Source: Flavobacterium sp. 140616W15
GTDB lineage: Bacteria; Bacteroidota; Bacteroidia; Flavobacteriales; Flavobacteriaceae
Assembly: GCF_003668995.1 (NCBI RefSeq)
Contig: NZ_CP033068.1
Location: 1,922,001 to 1,986,000 of the forward strand
DNA: 64,000 nucleotides
Reading direction: 5' to 3'
In this document: one piece after another, positions 47,081 through 55,924 of the stretch
Numbering within the stretch: position 1 is the first letter of the stretch
How the letters are laid out: each line of letters starts with the position of its first letter
Notes under the pieces: generated by a model
Databases searched by the model: none
Told to the model about the DNA's origin: nothing
What the model saw: the letters and a program-made list of their open reading frames with translations, nothing else
Translations under genes and position numbers: made by a program

Positions 47081-47877
47081 AAATCCTTCTAATGCTATTA
47101 ATCTCTGGCATTAAACTTAATTTTCCTTAATGTCTTAATGGTAAAAAAACTTAATCCTTTCTACTCTCCCTTTTGTTAGGCTGAGTGGAGTCGAAGCCCA
47201 TACAACTCTTCGGCTCCGCTCAAAGAAACAAGATTGCGACAAAACCAATAGAGTAAATACTCTATTTTATAAAAATCCTTCTAATCCTTTTAATCTCTGG
47301 CATTAAACTTAATTTCCCTTAATGTCTTAATGGTAAAAAACTTAATCCTTTCTTCTCTCCTTTTTGTCAGGCTGAGCGGAGTCGAAGCCCATACAACTCT
47401 TCGGTTTCTCTCAGACAAACAAGATTGCGACAAAACTAATAGAGTAAATACTCTATTTTATAAAAAAACCCTTCTAATGCTTTTAATCTCTGGCATTAAA
47501 CTTAATTTCCTTAATGTCTTAATGGTAAAAAAACTTAATCCTTTCTTCTCTCCTTTTTGTCAGGCTGAGCGGAGTCGAAGCCCATACAACTCTTCGGTTT
47601 CTCTCAGAGAAACAAGATTACGATAAGACCAATAGAGTAAATACTCTATTTTATAAAAATCCTTCTAATGCTTTTAATCTCTGGCATTAAACTTAATTTC
47701 CCTTAATGTCTTAATGGTAAAAAAACTTAATCCTTTCTTCTCTCCTTTTTGTCAGGCTGAGCGGAGTCGAAGCCCATACAACTCTTCGGTTTCTCTCAGA
47801 GAAACAAGATTACGATAAAACCAATAGAGCAAATACTCCATTTTATAAAAATCCTTCTAATCCTTTTAATCTGTGGC
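47081..47877. repeat. Tandem array: four 191-193 bp units plus a partial fifth
   Basis: Units start at CCTTCT of 47085, 47277, 47470, 47661 and 47853 (steps 192, 193, 191, 192). Each has a CATTAAACTTAATTT / CTTAATGTCTTAATGG part, a hairpin part GAGCGGAGTCGAAG with CTTCGGCTCCGCTC as its partner in unit 1, and a TAGAGTAAATACTCTA palindrome. Units 2-4 are nearly identical, and unit 1 keeps the better hairpin. The only long ORF inside is repeat derived. It explains most of the 1.3-kb gap 46889-48223. Confidence 0.9.
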
Positions 47878-47967
47878 AAAACCATTAAGTCCTAAACACT
47901 TAATTACTTACAACAATACATAAAAAACACAATCATATAGAATTTATAATACTTCAGAATATTTAAA

Positions 47968-48183
47968 AACAATAAGAATTCGCTAACTTTATCTCTTCAA
48001 AAAATAGAAGAAGATTTATTACACATATCCGAAACTTATGATTTAACTTTAACGTGTCTCAGTTTTGAGATTCCATCATTTGTAAAATTTACAATTTACG
48101 AATGGATTAATTTCACACTTATTCATATGCAAAGACATATAAAGCAATTAAATGCTATTTTCCGAGCTGTAACAAGTCAGTGA
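47968..48183 (+). pseudogene. C-terminal remnant of a DinB-like/DUF1569 gene
   Basis: An open stretch without start codon ends at TGA 48181-48183 and translates to SLQKIEEDLLHISETYDL, a linker, and YEWINFTLIHMQRHIKQL near the end. W-x2-F-x3-H-x2-RHxxQL is the C-terminal metal-site helix of DinB-type proteins. The N-terminal two thirds are missing, replaced by the tandem array to the left, so the gene is broken. Confidence 0.45.
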
Positions 48184-48223
48184 GTTTATCCAGTATTTTT
48201 AAGCGCTAAAAACAATCATTTAT

Positions 48224-48697
48224 ATGAAATCAAAAGTTGGAGCAGTTTTATTATCAGGATTAGTTGCTGGTATATTGGATATTGTTACCCCTATTCTCAT
48301 TTATGCAGTTATACTTCAAAAAACTACTGCAATTAAAATTTTACAATCTATTGCAAGTGGAGTTTTTAAACAAGATGCCTACTCAGGTGATCCAAAAATG
48401 GCAATTTACGGATTGATTTTTCATTTTATAATTGCTACTATCTTTGCTTTATTCTATTTTATAATTTATCCATTTATTCCTTTTTTAAAAACGAAAACCA
48501 TAATCTCAGGATTTGCATATGGCATTTTTGTATGGATTGTAATGAACCTAATTGTTCTTCCAATTGTATTTCCCGTTTTACCTGCCAAAAATTTAGATTT
48601 CCCTTTATTATTATCCATTTTAATACATGTTTTTTGCATTGGACTTCCCATTGCATTAATAACAAAAAAATACTATCCAAAAACATCAAACAACTGA
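48224..48697 (+). CDS. Small polytopic membrane protein
   Basis: A 157-residue protein with four hydrophobic helices (VGAVLLSGLVAGILDIVTPILIY, YGLIFHFIIATIFALFYFIIY, GFAYGIFVWIVMNLIVLPIVF, LLSILIHVFCIGLPIALI). A repeated small pattern ILQSIASGVFK with GLIFHFIIA resembles YagU/DUF1440-like proteins. No function is known. Monocistronic or cotranscribed with the hydrolase 66 nt later. Confidence 0.75.
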   Translation: MKSKVGAVLLSGLVAGILDIVTPILIYAVILQKTTAIKILQSIASGVFKQDAYSGDPKMAIYGLIFHFIIATIFALFYFIIYPFIPFLKTKTIISGFAYGIFVWIVMNLIVLPIVFPVLPAKNLDFPLLLSILIHVFCIGLPIALITKKYYPKTSNN

Positions 48698-48763
48698 TTA
48701 TCGAAGAAATCCCTATGAGATAAAACCTGCGCTTTAAAAAAAAATAACTTAAAAATTATTATC

Positions 48764-49456
48764 ATGGCAACAAAAGATTTAAACATTGTATTGGTTCATG
48801 GTGCTTGGGGCGACGGCTCACATTGGCAGCATATTATTCCTGCTTTACATAAAGAAGGATACAAAGTTCGAAGTGTGCAAAACCCGCTAACATCTCTCGA
48901 TGATGATATACAGAGAACAAAAGATTTAATCGATGCACAAGATGGTAAAGTACTATTAGTAGGTCATTCATATGGAGGTTCGGTAATAAGTGGCGCAGGA
49001 CATCATGATAAAGTAGTAGGCTTAGTTTACATCGCTGCATTTGCACCTGATAAAGGTGAAAGTCTGGGAGGTATATTTGCGCGCAGAGAACAACCAGCGG
49101 GCGGAGCAAGCATATATCCAGATAGCAAAGGTTTTTTATGGATTAAATACGATGAATATCACAAAAGTTTCTGTCAAGATCTCAATGAAAATGAAACCTT
49201 AACCATGGCTTTGGCACAAAAACCAATTCATGGTAGCTGCTTTGGAGCAGAATCTGGCGAACCAGCATGGAAAACTAAACCAAGTTGGTATCAAGTATCT
49301 AATAACGATCATATGATTCCACCTGCCACTCAAATAGAAATGGCAAACAGAATGAATCCGAAGAAAATAATTCATTTAGATGCAAGCCATGCTTCATTAG
49401 CATCACATCCAAAAGGAGTATTAGAGCTAATTCTGGAAGCAGCAAAAGCAGTATAA
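48764..49456 (+). CDS. Alpha/beta hydrolase
   Basis: A 230-residue single-domain alpha/beta hydrolase. The oxyanion loop LVHGAWGDGSHW is at 10-21, the nucleophile elbow GHSYGG has Ser69, and the catalytic His lies in DASHASLASHP near the C terminus; the acid is probably the Asp of NNDHMIPP. No signal peptide, so cytosolic. It resembles the small YcjY-unlike esterases found next to resistance genes; the substrate is unknown. Confidence 0.9.
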   Translation: MATKDLNIVLVHGAWGDGSHWQHIIPALHKEGYKVRSVQNPLTSLDDDIQRTKDLIDAQDGKVLLVGHSYGGSVISGAGHHDKVVGLVYIAAFAPDKGESLGGIFARREQPAGGASIYPDSKGFLWIKYDEYHKSFCQDLNENETLTMALAQKPIHGSCFGAESGEPAWKTKPSWYQVSNNDHMIPPATQIEMANRMNPKKIIHLDASHASLASHPKGVLELILEAAKAV

Positions 49457-49510
49457 TTTTATAACAGATTTTACTTAAAGTAAATAGTAAGCTGTTATAT
49501 AAATTTAGGT

Positions 49511-49603
49511 TAACACATAGCAACATAGCTCAAATAAAATGACCCAGAAGTTTCTAGAAACTCATCTTAGGTTATAATTTAAAATTTATGTTTCTATGTG
49601 TTA
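49511..49603. repeat. Inverted repeat, 17-bp arms
   Basis: TAACACATAGCAACATA (49511-49527) pairs with TATGTTTCTATGTGTTA (49587-49603), 16 of 17 bases, with a 59-nt loop. It is a relative of the TATGTTTCTATGTGTTT block near 21210. Confidence 0.55.
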
Positions 49604-49640
49604 TTTTTTTACACAGACAACAGGCTAAAACAAAATAATC

Positions 49641-50096
49641 ATGTCGAATCAATTAACGATTAACAACAGCATCGAGATAAATGCTCCCGCATTAAAAGTC
49701 TGGGATGCATTAACAAATCCAGAGAAAACAAAAGTTTATATGTTTGGTTGTGAAGCTTTATCCGACTGGAAAATTGGAAGCGAACTTCTTTGGCAAGCCA
49801 ATTACGAAGGTCAAAACTTAGTTTTTGTAAAAGGACATATTGTAAACATCGAACCCAATAAAAAACTTATTTATTCTACTTTCGACCCAAATTCAACAAT
49901 TGCAGATATACCAGAAAATTATCTGAATGTAACTTATGAATTGACAGAAAATAGCGGAAAAACAATTTTGAATATTTCGCAAGGCGATTACTCTAAGGTA
50001 GCAGACGGTCAAAGAAGATATTGCGAGGCATTAAATAATGGCGAAGGATGGAATCCGATTTTGATAGAAATAAAAAAACTAGTAGAAACAAATTAA
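49641..50096 (+). CDS. SRPBCC (AHSA1-type) ligand-binding protein
   Basis: A 151-residue protein with the AHSA1/START-like pattern: INAPALKVWDALTNPEKTKVY near the N terminus, then WQANYEGQNLVFVKGHIVNIEPNKKLIYS and a C-terminal helix WNPILIEIKKLVE. These bind hydrophobic ligands or assist stress responses; ligand unknown. Its stop codon abuts the next ATG, so the two genes are translationally linked. Confidence 0.88.
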   Translation: MSNQLTINNSIEINAPALKVWDALTNPEKTKVYMFGCEALSDWKIGSELLWQANYEGQNLVFVKGHIVNIEPNKKLIYSTFDPNSTIADIPENYLNVTYELTENSGKTILNISQGDYSKVADGQRRYCEALNNGEGWNPILIEIKKLVETN

Positions 50097-50657
50097 ATGA
50101 TACCATTATTTTTCGAAAACCAATCTGAATTTAGAGAATGGCTAATACAAAATCACCTACACGAAACCGAATTAGTAGTAGGTTTTCATAAAATAAACAC
50201 CAATAAACCGAGTATGACATGGTCGCAATCTGTAGATCAAGCAATTTGTTTTGGATGGATTGATGGTGTACGCAGATCGATAGACAAGAATAGTTATTCT
50301 ATACGGTTTACCCCCAGAAAAGCAACAAGTATCTGGAGTGCTATAAATATCAAAAAGGTCGAAGATTTAACCCAACTAGGATTAATGCAAACCGCAGGAA
50401 TTGCTAGTTTTAAATTACGAAAAGAAGATAAATCCAGAATATATACACACGAAATTCCCGAAGTACATTTTTCAGAAGAATTTGAGAAAATCTTTAAAGC
50501 CAATAAAAAAGCATGGGATTACTTTCAGGCCCTAGCTCCGTCTTATAAAAAAGTTTCTAAAAATTGGGTCATGAGTGCCAAACAAGAAATTACCCGAATA
50601 AAACGACTTAATGAACTTATTGCTGCTAGTGAAGCATTCAAGAATAAATGGAAATAG
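50097..50657 (+). CDS. YdeI/OmpD-associated family protein
   Basis: A 186-residue protein with family blocks FREWLIQNHLHETELVVGFHK, MTWSQSVDQAICFGWIDGVRR and SIRFTPRKATSIWSAINIKKVEDL. A C-terminal helix NWVMSAKQEITRIKRLNELI ends it. Members are cytosolic, linked by genetics to stress and peptide resistance in other bacteria, without a set reaction. It begins at the base after the SRPBCC stop. Confidence 0.88.
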   Translation: MIPLFFENQSEFREWLIQNHLHETELVVGFHKINTNKPSMTWSQSVDQAICFGWIDGVRRSIDKNSYSIRFTPRKATSIWSAINIKKVEDLTQLGLMQTAGIASFKLRKEDKSRIYTHEIPEVHFSEEFEKIFKANKKAWDYFQALAPSYKKVSKNWVMSAKQEITRIKRLNELIAASEAFKNKWK

Positions 50658-50825
50658 GAATTTAAAACAATAAGTCTTTAGCGCAGATTCAGCTTACTTT
50701 ACCAATACCCAAATTAATTAAATGATGAATTAGTTTTTTTTAACAAAACTTTTAACTCTTAACGTATTGATAAATACCACTTAGGAAACTACAGTTTTGA
50801 TTACCTTTAAAAAAAACTAATACTT

Positions 50826-51260
50826 ATGAAAACTCAATCTTATAAGAATCATGTTCAGTACTACCCACCCCATCATTTTGTATATTATCCTGTACTACTA
50901 ATTTTGCTCCTATTTAGCATTTACTTTTCGTTTACATCAGAAGAAAAACTAATTTGGATATTTATTAGTTTCATTTTTATAGTTTTATTTGGATTAGCAT
51001 TTATGCTACGTCAGCATTATGCACTAACATTACAAAACCGAATAGTAAAATTAGAACTTCGATATCGGTATTTTGTCATAACAGGTAAAAGACTAGAAGA
51101 ATTTGAAGAGCAATTAACCGATGAACAATTGTTTGCTTTACGATTTAGTCCAGATAATGAAATGGTTATACTTACCGAAAAAGCATTGAATGAAAATCTT
51201 TCTGGAAATTCTATAAAAAAATCAATCAACGATTGGAAAGGCGACTACGAAAGAGTTTAG
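50826..51260 (+). CDS. DUF6526 membrane protein
   Basis: A 144-residue protein starting MKTQSYKNHVQYYPPHHFVYYP, then two transmembrane helices (VLLILLLFSIYFSF, IWIFISFIFIVLFGLAFML) and a soluble tail RLEEFEEQLTDEQLFALRFSPDNEMV. This is the DUF6526 layout of Bacteroidota. Function unknown. Confidence 0.75.
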   Translation: MKTQSYKNHVQYYPPHHFVYYPVLLILLLFSIYFSFTSEEKLIWIFISFIFIVLFGLAFMLRQHYALTLQNRIVKLELRYRYFVITGKRLEEFEEQLTDEQLFALRFSPDNEMVILTEKALNENLSGNSIKKSINDWKGDYERV

Positions 51261-51293
51261 ATTATATTAAACTAAAGAATTTTCAGAAATTAA

Positions 51294-51461
51294 AGTAATA
51301 ACTCTTTTGATGAAGAAGATGATTCAAATATTTGAAAACTTGCATTTACAAAAAAATATAATCTTTTAAAAATCGAAACCTATAGCAATTTAAATACCAA
51401 TGATAAACTGATAAAAATTGCCAGCCAAGAAATTAAAGAAGGTGATGTCATTAAAGAATAA
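51294..51461 (+). pseudogene. Possible remnant of a small gene
   Basis: One frame reads SNNSFDEEDDSNI, a TGA, then KLAFTKKYNLLKIETYSNLN and KLIKIASQEIKEGDVIKE to a TAA at 51459-51461. The last part looks protein-like, but there is no intact start and an internal stop. No family recognised. Confidence 0.25.
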
Positions 51462-51557
51462 CTAGCTTTCTTTTTATAGATAACAGGAACTGTACGCAAT
51501 TTTTAAATCCCGCATTTTAAAATCTGTTTTTAGAATGCAAATTAAATTTTGCCTTAA

Positions 51558-51592
51558 AGGGCGATACTTTATTTAGTATCGCTCTTTTTTTA
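51558..51592 (+). terminator. Rho-independent terminator
   Basis: An 11-bp stem (AGGGCGATACT / AGTATCGCTCT, one wobble) with a six-base loop and a T run, about 300 nt after the DUF6526 stop and 97 nt after the gene remnant. Confidence 0.8.
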
Positions 51593-51657
51593 TATTTAAA
51601 AGGTTTTCAGAGATTCGCGAAAAAGCGCAAAGATTCACAAAGTTTCTCCCCAATCTT

Positions 51658-51938
51658 GTCATTTCGAGGAACGAGAAATCTTCACGAGTAACTCTACAAA
51701 GATTAAATTCTCATTTTTTGCCGTTCTGAGCACAATCGGAAACCCAAGCGATAACGAAATGCCGAAACAATCTTCCCAACTAACTCTACGAAAGTTGGAT
51801 TCTCATTTTTTGTCATTTCGACACAGGAGAAATCTCCACTAGAAGCTCCGCATAGAAAATCGTCAATCTTTGTAGAGATACTCTCCAAGATTTACTTCGT
51901 CTATTCGCTATCGCTCGGGTCTCGTTCCTCGAAATGAC
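51658..51938. repeat. 281-bp element with 19-bp perfect terminal inverted repeats
   Basis: GTCATTTCGAGGAACGAGA (51658-51676) and its exact complement at 51920-51938 bound a block that itself contains further TGTCATTTCGACACAGGAG and TTTTTGCCGTTCTGAGC copies. It looks like nested copies of the interspersed repeat seen at 21728 and 46961. The remaining 51939-52366 holds no gene I can support. Confidence 0.75.
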
Positions 51939-52366
51939 ATACTTTCTGTTATATTTTTTTAAAATTTTTAATCAAATGAAAGCTCTTAGAGTTTCTTTAG
52001 GAGCTATTGTGCTAGCTATCGAGACAGGACTAGAAATCTTGTGTCCATATAGAATAAACAAGTATAAATACGTGGTTGTTTATATTAGAAAATGGTGTTT
52101 AATGGAAATTAATTTGCTTTTTTTTTAGAAAATAAAGCTATCAATAGTTTCTCGAAAAGGTATTTTTTAGAGAGATAATATTTGACATCATCGATTTAGA
52201 TTCCCTACTCGAGTAAATGATAATTTATACAAATTTTCTCTATATTAGCTAAATAAATATTTACATTTAGTGACATAAAGCCAGTCTAAATTGATTAGAT
52301 TGTAGCCATTTATGAGTGAATAAATTATGAATTAGAGATGATTTTCTAAACGTCTAAAATCAAATT

Positions 52367-52713
52367 ATGTCAAATGAAATTATACTCAATGCAATAACAC
52401 AAACACTTCGTACTTATTTAAGCTATGATGATTCTTTCATTGAATTTCTTCTAGAGAATCCAAATGTAGTGGACAAACAACGAATAGAAACGATTGAACA
52501 TCTCGAAATTATTATCTATCCTAACGACCATAATCCGCCTCATTTCCACGTAAAATCAAAAGATTTAAAAATTGACGCTAAATTCTTAATTGAAACAGGC
52601 GAATTTTATAAAGGTAAAATTGATACGAAAGACATCAAAAAATTAAAGCATTCTATCAAAGTCCAAAAGGAAAAATTTTAATGGAAATTATTTGGAAGAA
52701 ATATCAAAATTAA
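52367..52713 (+). pseudogene. DUF4160 protein, frameshifted near its end
   Basis: The frame from ATG 52367 stops after 104 codons, but its C terminus lacks the family's final block. Adding one A to the five-A run at 52671-52675 gives KEKILMEIIWKKYQN, ending at 52713 (115 residues). The core EIIIYPNDHNPPHFHVK is the DUF4160 hallmark, found in small toxin/antitoxin-like or regulatory proteins. An N-terminal helical region of about 45 residues precedes it. Confidence 0.7.
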
Positions 52714-52870
52714 ACAGAATTAATAATTTTAATTTATAAATCAATTATGACCTAGGAAGATAACGAAATTTTTTAAATCTCTCAATAGAGCAAAAGAAAA
52801 CAACTTTAAGCCTCCCCTACCACGAGTATCTCACTAATGAAACAATATCAACTTCATAATTTTTACTGCA

Positions 52871-53582
52871 ATGATTAAATATACAAACACCGATTTTGAA
52901 GAGATTACTCAACAGCAAATTGATAAATCAAAAGAATATCATAAGGAAACTTATGAAAATGGAGAACTTAAATTAATTCAGAAATATTGGTTTAAAGGGA
53001 GAAAAGGAGAGATATCCTATAGTGGTGGAGAATATTATTTGTCACCAGATGAAAATCTTGATAATATAATTAATCAATATCTCCCAATAGGAATAAGTTG
53101 GTTCTTTTATTACAATAAAGAGACCAATGCTAATAATGATGAAAAATGGGAATATCAGTTTTTTTATAACGGTATTTTGGAAAGAAAAGGTATAGAAGTG
53201 TATAATAAAAATGGGCAACTTTTAGCTTCTTGTATTAAAGATTTAATAACGAATGAAATTGATGAAAAAGAAAATATTTTTATGGAGATATAAATGTCTT
53301 TAAAAGAATAAATTCTAAATATGCATATTATACATTCAATTATGAAAATCATGAAATCGAAACAATATTTGTACATGATGAAGACTATAGACTAAATGAA
53401 TTTTTAGTAAGTGATGAGATGAATATCTTCTCATGGAATAATCATCCGTATTATCATAATTTTACCCCCCTACTACCTACTGGTCTGAATATTTAATCCA
53501 ACTCTACGAAATCTTCATATACCTGTCTCGTACTGAAAAAAGTTTGCATTTCTATTTACGCTTAGTCAAAAAACACTACTAA
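52871..53582 (+). pseudogene. Hypothetical protein, two probable frameshifts
   Basis: The first frame (to 53293) reads NTDFEEITQQQIDKSKEYHK and FNYNG-type beta strands (EYQFFYNGILERKGIEVYNK), then stops. One T added at the five-T run 53277-53281 continues the protein (GDINVFKRINSKYAYYTF, RLNEFLVSDEMNIFSWNNHP). A C added at the six-C run 53465-53470 gives YWSEYLIQLYEIFIYLSRTE and ends at 53582, about 237 residues. The second repair is less sure. The family is unknown; its place suggests an immunity-like gene. Confidence 0.55.
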
Positions 53583-53615
53583 ATCCTAGTAATAATAAAA
53601 AAAAAATCCTGTAAA

Positions 53616-54122
53616 ATGTCATCAGAAAGTCAATTAAAATTTAGAGGCAGGCAACTTTGGATCAATGATGCATTCTTGTTGCCATTTTATATTTTCCTTT
53701 TTGACCAACTTAAAAATGAAAATAAAGAATTTACTGATCTACAAAATGAGTTAGTTACAAATATTGATAATATATTAGAGTATACGTTTGGTTTTCTAAA
53801 TTTTACTGAATTTATTTTTTCAGATGAAATGAAAGATATTGTAATCAATCATATTGAAAACATAATTACAAAAATAAATGAAGAAGATAATTATTTCTCA
53901 TTAGAAAACTTAGAAACAATTTTATCACAGGTCAAAACATATCATCTTAAAAATTTAGATTATGAACCCTGTAAAAAAATAATTAATGATAGTTACGGAA
54001 ATGATTTTTTCCTTGAAAAAAATAATAGCATAAAAGAATTCATTGAAATAAAATCATTACTTGAAAAAGCAATACCCGATTATTATAGATTACTTCTGAA
54101 AACACTAAATGATAAAAAATAA
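53616..54122 (+). CDS. Hypothetical helical protein, possibly immunity-type
   Basis: A 168-residue, mostly helical acidic protein: LWINDAFLLPFYIFLFDQLKN near the start, then EYTFGFLNFTEFIFSDEMKDI and EKAIPDYYRLLLKTLNDKK. No signal peptide and no family I recognise. Size, charge and neighbours resemble orphan immunity genes; this is only inference. Ended by the hairpin at 54126-54157. Confidence 0.6.
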   Translation: MSSESQLKFRGRQLWINDAFLLPFYIFLFDQLKNENKEFTDLQNELVTNIDNILEYTFGFLNFTEFIFSDEMKDIVINHIENIITKINEEDNYFSLENLETILSQVKTYHLKNLDYEPCKKIINDSYGNDFFLEKNNSIKEFIEIKSLLEKAIPDYYRLLLKTLNDKK

Positions 54123-54125
54123 ACA

Positions 54126-54157
54126 AAAACCCTCTATTTAATAAAATCGAGGGTTTT
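54126..54157. terminator. Bidirectional terminator
   Basis: A 9-bp stem AAAACCCTC / GAGGGTTTT with a 14-nt loop between converging genes (stops at 54122 and 54178). Confidence 0.7.
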
Positions 54158-54177
54158 AAAAATATGCTAATTAAAAC

Positions 54178-54411
54178 TTATTTTACACTCAAATAAGGAT
54201 TTAAAGCTTCGGCTAATTCATTGAGCCAATAAAAGCTGTTTTCAAAGTTTATCATTTCGTTCTGAAGATCTTGATTTTCTCTAATAGCACTTATAGCAAG
54301 AAGATAGTTTGCTTGCCTAATTACTTTAGCCATCTCTTTTGGTTCTATTACATGGCTAAAAAAATTAATAAGCCTTGTTTTGGCTTCTTCTGAAAGGTGG
54401 TTTGTACTCAT
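54178..54411 (-). CDS. Small hypothetical protein (77 residues)
   Basis: ATG at 54411 gives MSTNHLSEEAKTRLINFFSH, then IRQANYLLAISAIRENQ and FYWLNELAEALNPYLSVK, a helical protein with no signal peptide. A longer frame from 54501 adds 30 basic residues and is less likely. The family is not recognised. Confidence 0.6.
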   Translation of the reverse strand: MSTNHLSEEAKTRLINFFSHVIEPKEMAKVIRQANYLLAISAIRENQDLQNEMINFENSFYWLNELAEALNPYLSVK

Positions 54412-54716
54412 AACTCGACATTTTAGTGAATATAAAACCCTAGTTGCTAAGATGAACCACATTGTTAAGAGCTTTTTTATTCTTCTCAATGCTATCCCCA
54501 TATCACAAGGGCAAATTTTATTTCGTTCTTAAGGTCGTAGTTTAAGAATACCAAATATAGGAAATAAATTTGTAATACAAAACTTTCATTTATAATAAAG
54601 AAGCAGTTAGTTTTTATATCGACTAAAAAAGCAAAAAAAAGAAACTTCTCCATTAATTCTAAGCATCATATAAAATGATTTATATTGGATTGTAATTAGT
54701 AAATTTGCTCCACATT

Positions 54717-55160
54717 ATGATCGAAACAATTTTAACTGACTACATCAATTTCATAAGAGATTTTGAAGCTTTACTAAAAAATAAATATAAACAAGACATA
54801 AACCCATGTTCATTTTCTAGAACTTTTTTTGAAAGAAAAGGTACTATCAATGAAATTGAATATTGGTTTCACGGAGCTGGATGCACAGCCCAAAAAAATG
54901 GAGTGATTTATGCTTATGATATTGAAATCAATGAAATTCAATTTTCTCAATGGAAATTTTCAGAGTTTATTCGAACTCATCCTGATTATCAAAAATTAAA
55001 TTATACTCCTGATTATATTGAATATCAATTATATCAACTTATAAATAGAGAGATATTAAGTTGGTTAGTTATAGAAGGAATAGAAGGAACTTCTTTTGGA
55101 TGCGTATTTATGGAATATAGAGTTATTCAAGAACCACTTTGCGTCCATAAAATAATTTAA
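54717..55160 (+). CDS. DUF6896-like hypothetical protein
   Basis: About 147 residues from ATG 54717 (MIETILTDYINFIRDFEALL). The central part FFERKGTINEIEYWFHGAGC resembles the (K)G-x-Y-x-FHGxGC core of DUF6896, found in immunity-like accessory genes. The C-terminal half (GFEGTSFG-like GIEGTSFGCVFMEY) is beta-rich. An in-frame TTG at 54705 is an alternative start. A TAAATTTG -7-like box lies at 54700-54707, so the start may be very close to the transcript end. Confidence 0.6.
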   Translation: MIETILTDYINFIRDFEALLKNKYKQDINPCSFSRTFFERKGTINEIEYWFHGAGCTAQKNGVIYAYDIEINEIQFSQWKFSEFIRTHPDYQKLNYTPDYIEYQLYQLINREILSWLVIEGIEGTSFGCVFMEYRVIQEPLCVHKII

Positions 55161-55272
55161 TATGTGTAAAGTCATAATAAAAACTCCTCCCCTTATTATT
55201 TTCTGTTATAATCTTAATTAAATAATTTTGTCTTAACTTTGTTAGCAATGAACATTATTAAAATTTTATATC

Positions 55273-55500
55273 ATGCAAGTAATAAACATCACAGCATACA
55301 CAGAGGATGCTTCTCAAATTGAAGCTGTAAAAGCTTTTATGAAAGCATTAAAGATAAAATTCGAAATTGCAAATACAAAACCCTATAACTTATCTTCTGA
55401 GCAACAGGATATATTAGATAGTCAAATAAACTTAGACAAAAATCTTTACACGGACGCTGAATCACTTTATACTGATTTAAAAAAGAAGTATGAGCTATAA
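55273..55500 (+). CDS. DUF2683-like antitoxin of a type II toxin-antitoxin pair
   Basis: A 75-residue protein (MQVINITAYTEDASQIEAVKAF) with the DUF2683 pattern and a C-terminal acidic helix. It overlaps the ParE/RelE toxin by 11 nt, a normal type II arrangement with the antitoxin first. A TAACTTTG -7-like box is at 55234-55241. Confidence 0.75.
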   Translation: MQVINITAYTEDASQIEAVKAFMKALKIKFEIANTKPYNLSSEQQDILDSQINLDKNLYTDAESLYTDLKKKYEL

Positions 55501-55789
55501 GATTATTGTTTCACCTATAGCTTCCAAAAATATTGAAGACGCAATTGAATATTATATTTTGAAAGCAAATAAAAAAGTAGCATTAGATTTTCTTAATGAT
55601 TATAAAAAGACTATTAAATCTATACAAAGAAACCCTTTTTACCAATTTCACGATAATAATTATAGCTTTTTACCTTTTAAAAAATTTCCATATATAGCAT
55701 TTTTTATTGTTGATGAACAATCAAAAACTGTATTTTTGAATGCAATTTTTCATACTTCTCAAAGTCCTGAAAAATATCCTAAAAAATAA
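55490..55789 (+). CDS. RelE/ParE-type toxin
   Basis: A 99-residue basic protein with the RelE/ParE fold signature: IIVSPIASKNIEDAIEYYIL at the N terminus, LDFLNDYKKTIKSIQRNP in the middle, then FKKFPYIAFFIVDEQSKTVF and a C-terminal IFHTSQSPEKY. It should cleave ribosome-bound mRNA or inhibit gyrase; which of the two is not decided by sequence. Translationally coupled to the antitoxin. Confidence 0.85.
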   Translation: MSYKIIVSPIASKNIEDAIEYYILKANKKVALDFLNDYKKTIKSIQRNPFYQFHDNNYSFLPFKKFPYIAFFIVDEQSKTVFLNAIFHTSQSPEKYPKK

Positions 55790-55924
55790 ATAGCACAGAA
55801 ATTATCTTCGTGTACGCAAACAAAGTTGTTGTTTTTAATACACAGATTTAAACTATCTAACATCTTATCATAACGGACACGAAAAAAACCTCACGTTTTT
55901 ATCGCCTAAACCTATTGAGATTAT

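Noticed and set aside
47330..47626. 98-codon ORF across the tandem array
   Set aside because: Its SGVEAH and AERSRSP strings are direct translations of the repeat hairpin, and it spans unit borders; it has no independent start signal.
51703..51888. Minus-strand ORF with many Ser and Cys residues
   Set aside because: Lies wholly inside the repeat element; an artefact of its sequence.
51934..52128. 64-codon ORF after the 281-bp element
   Set aside because: Begins inside the repeat, is low-complexity, and has no recognisable protein pattern.
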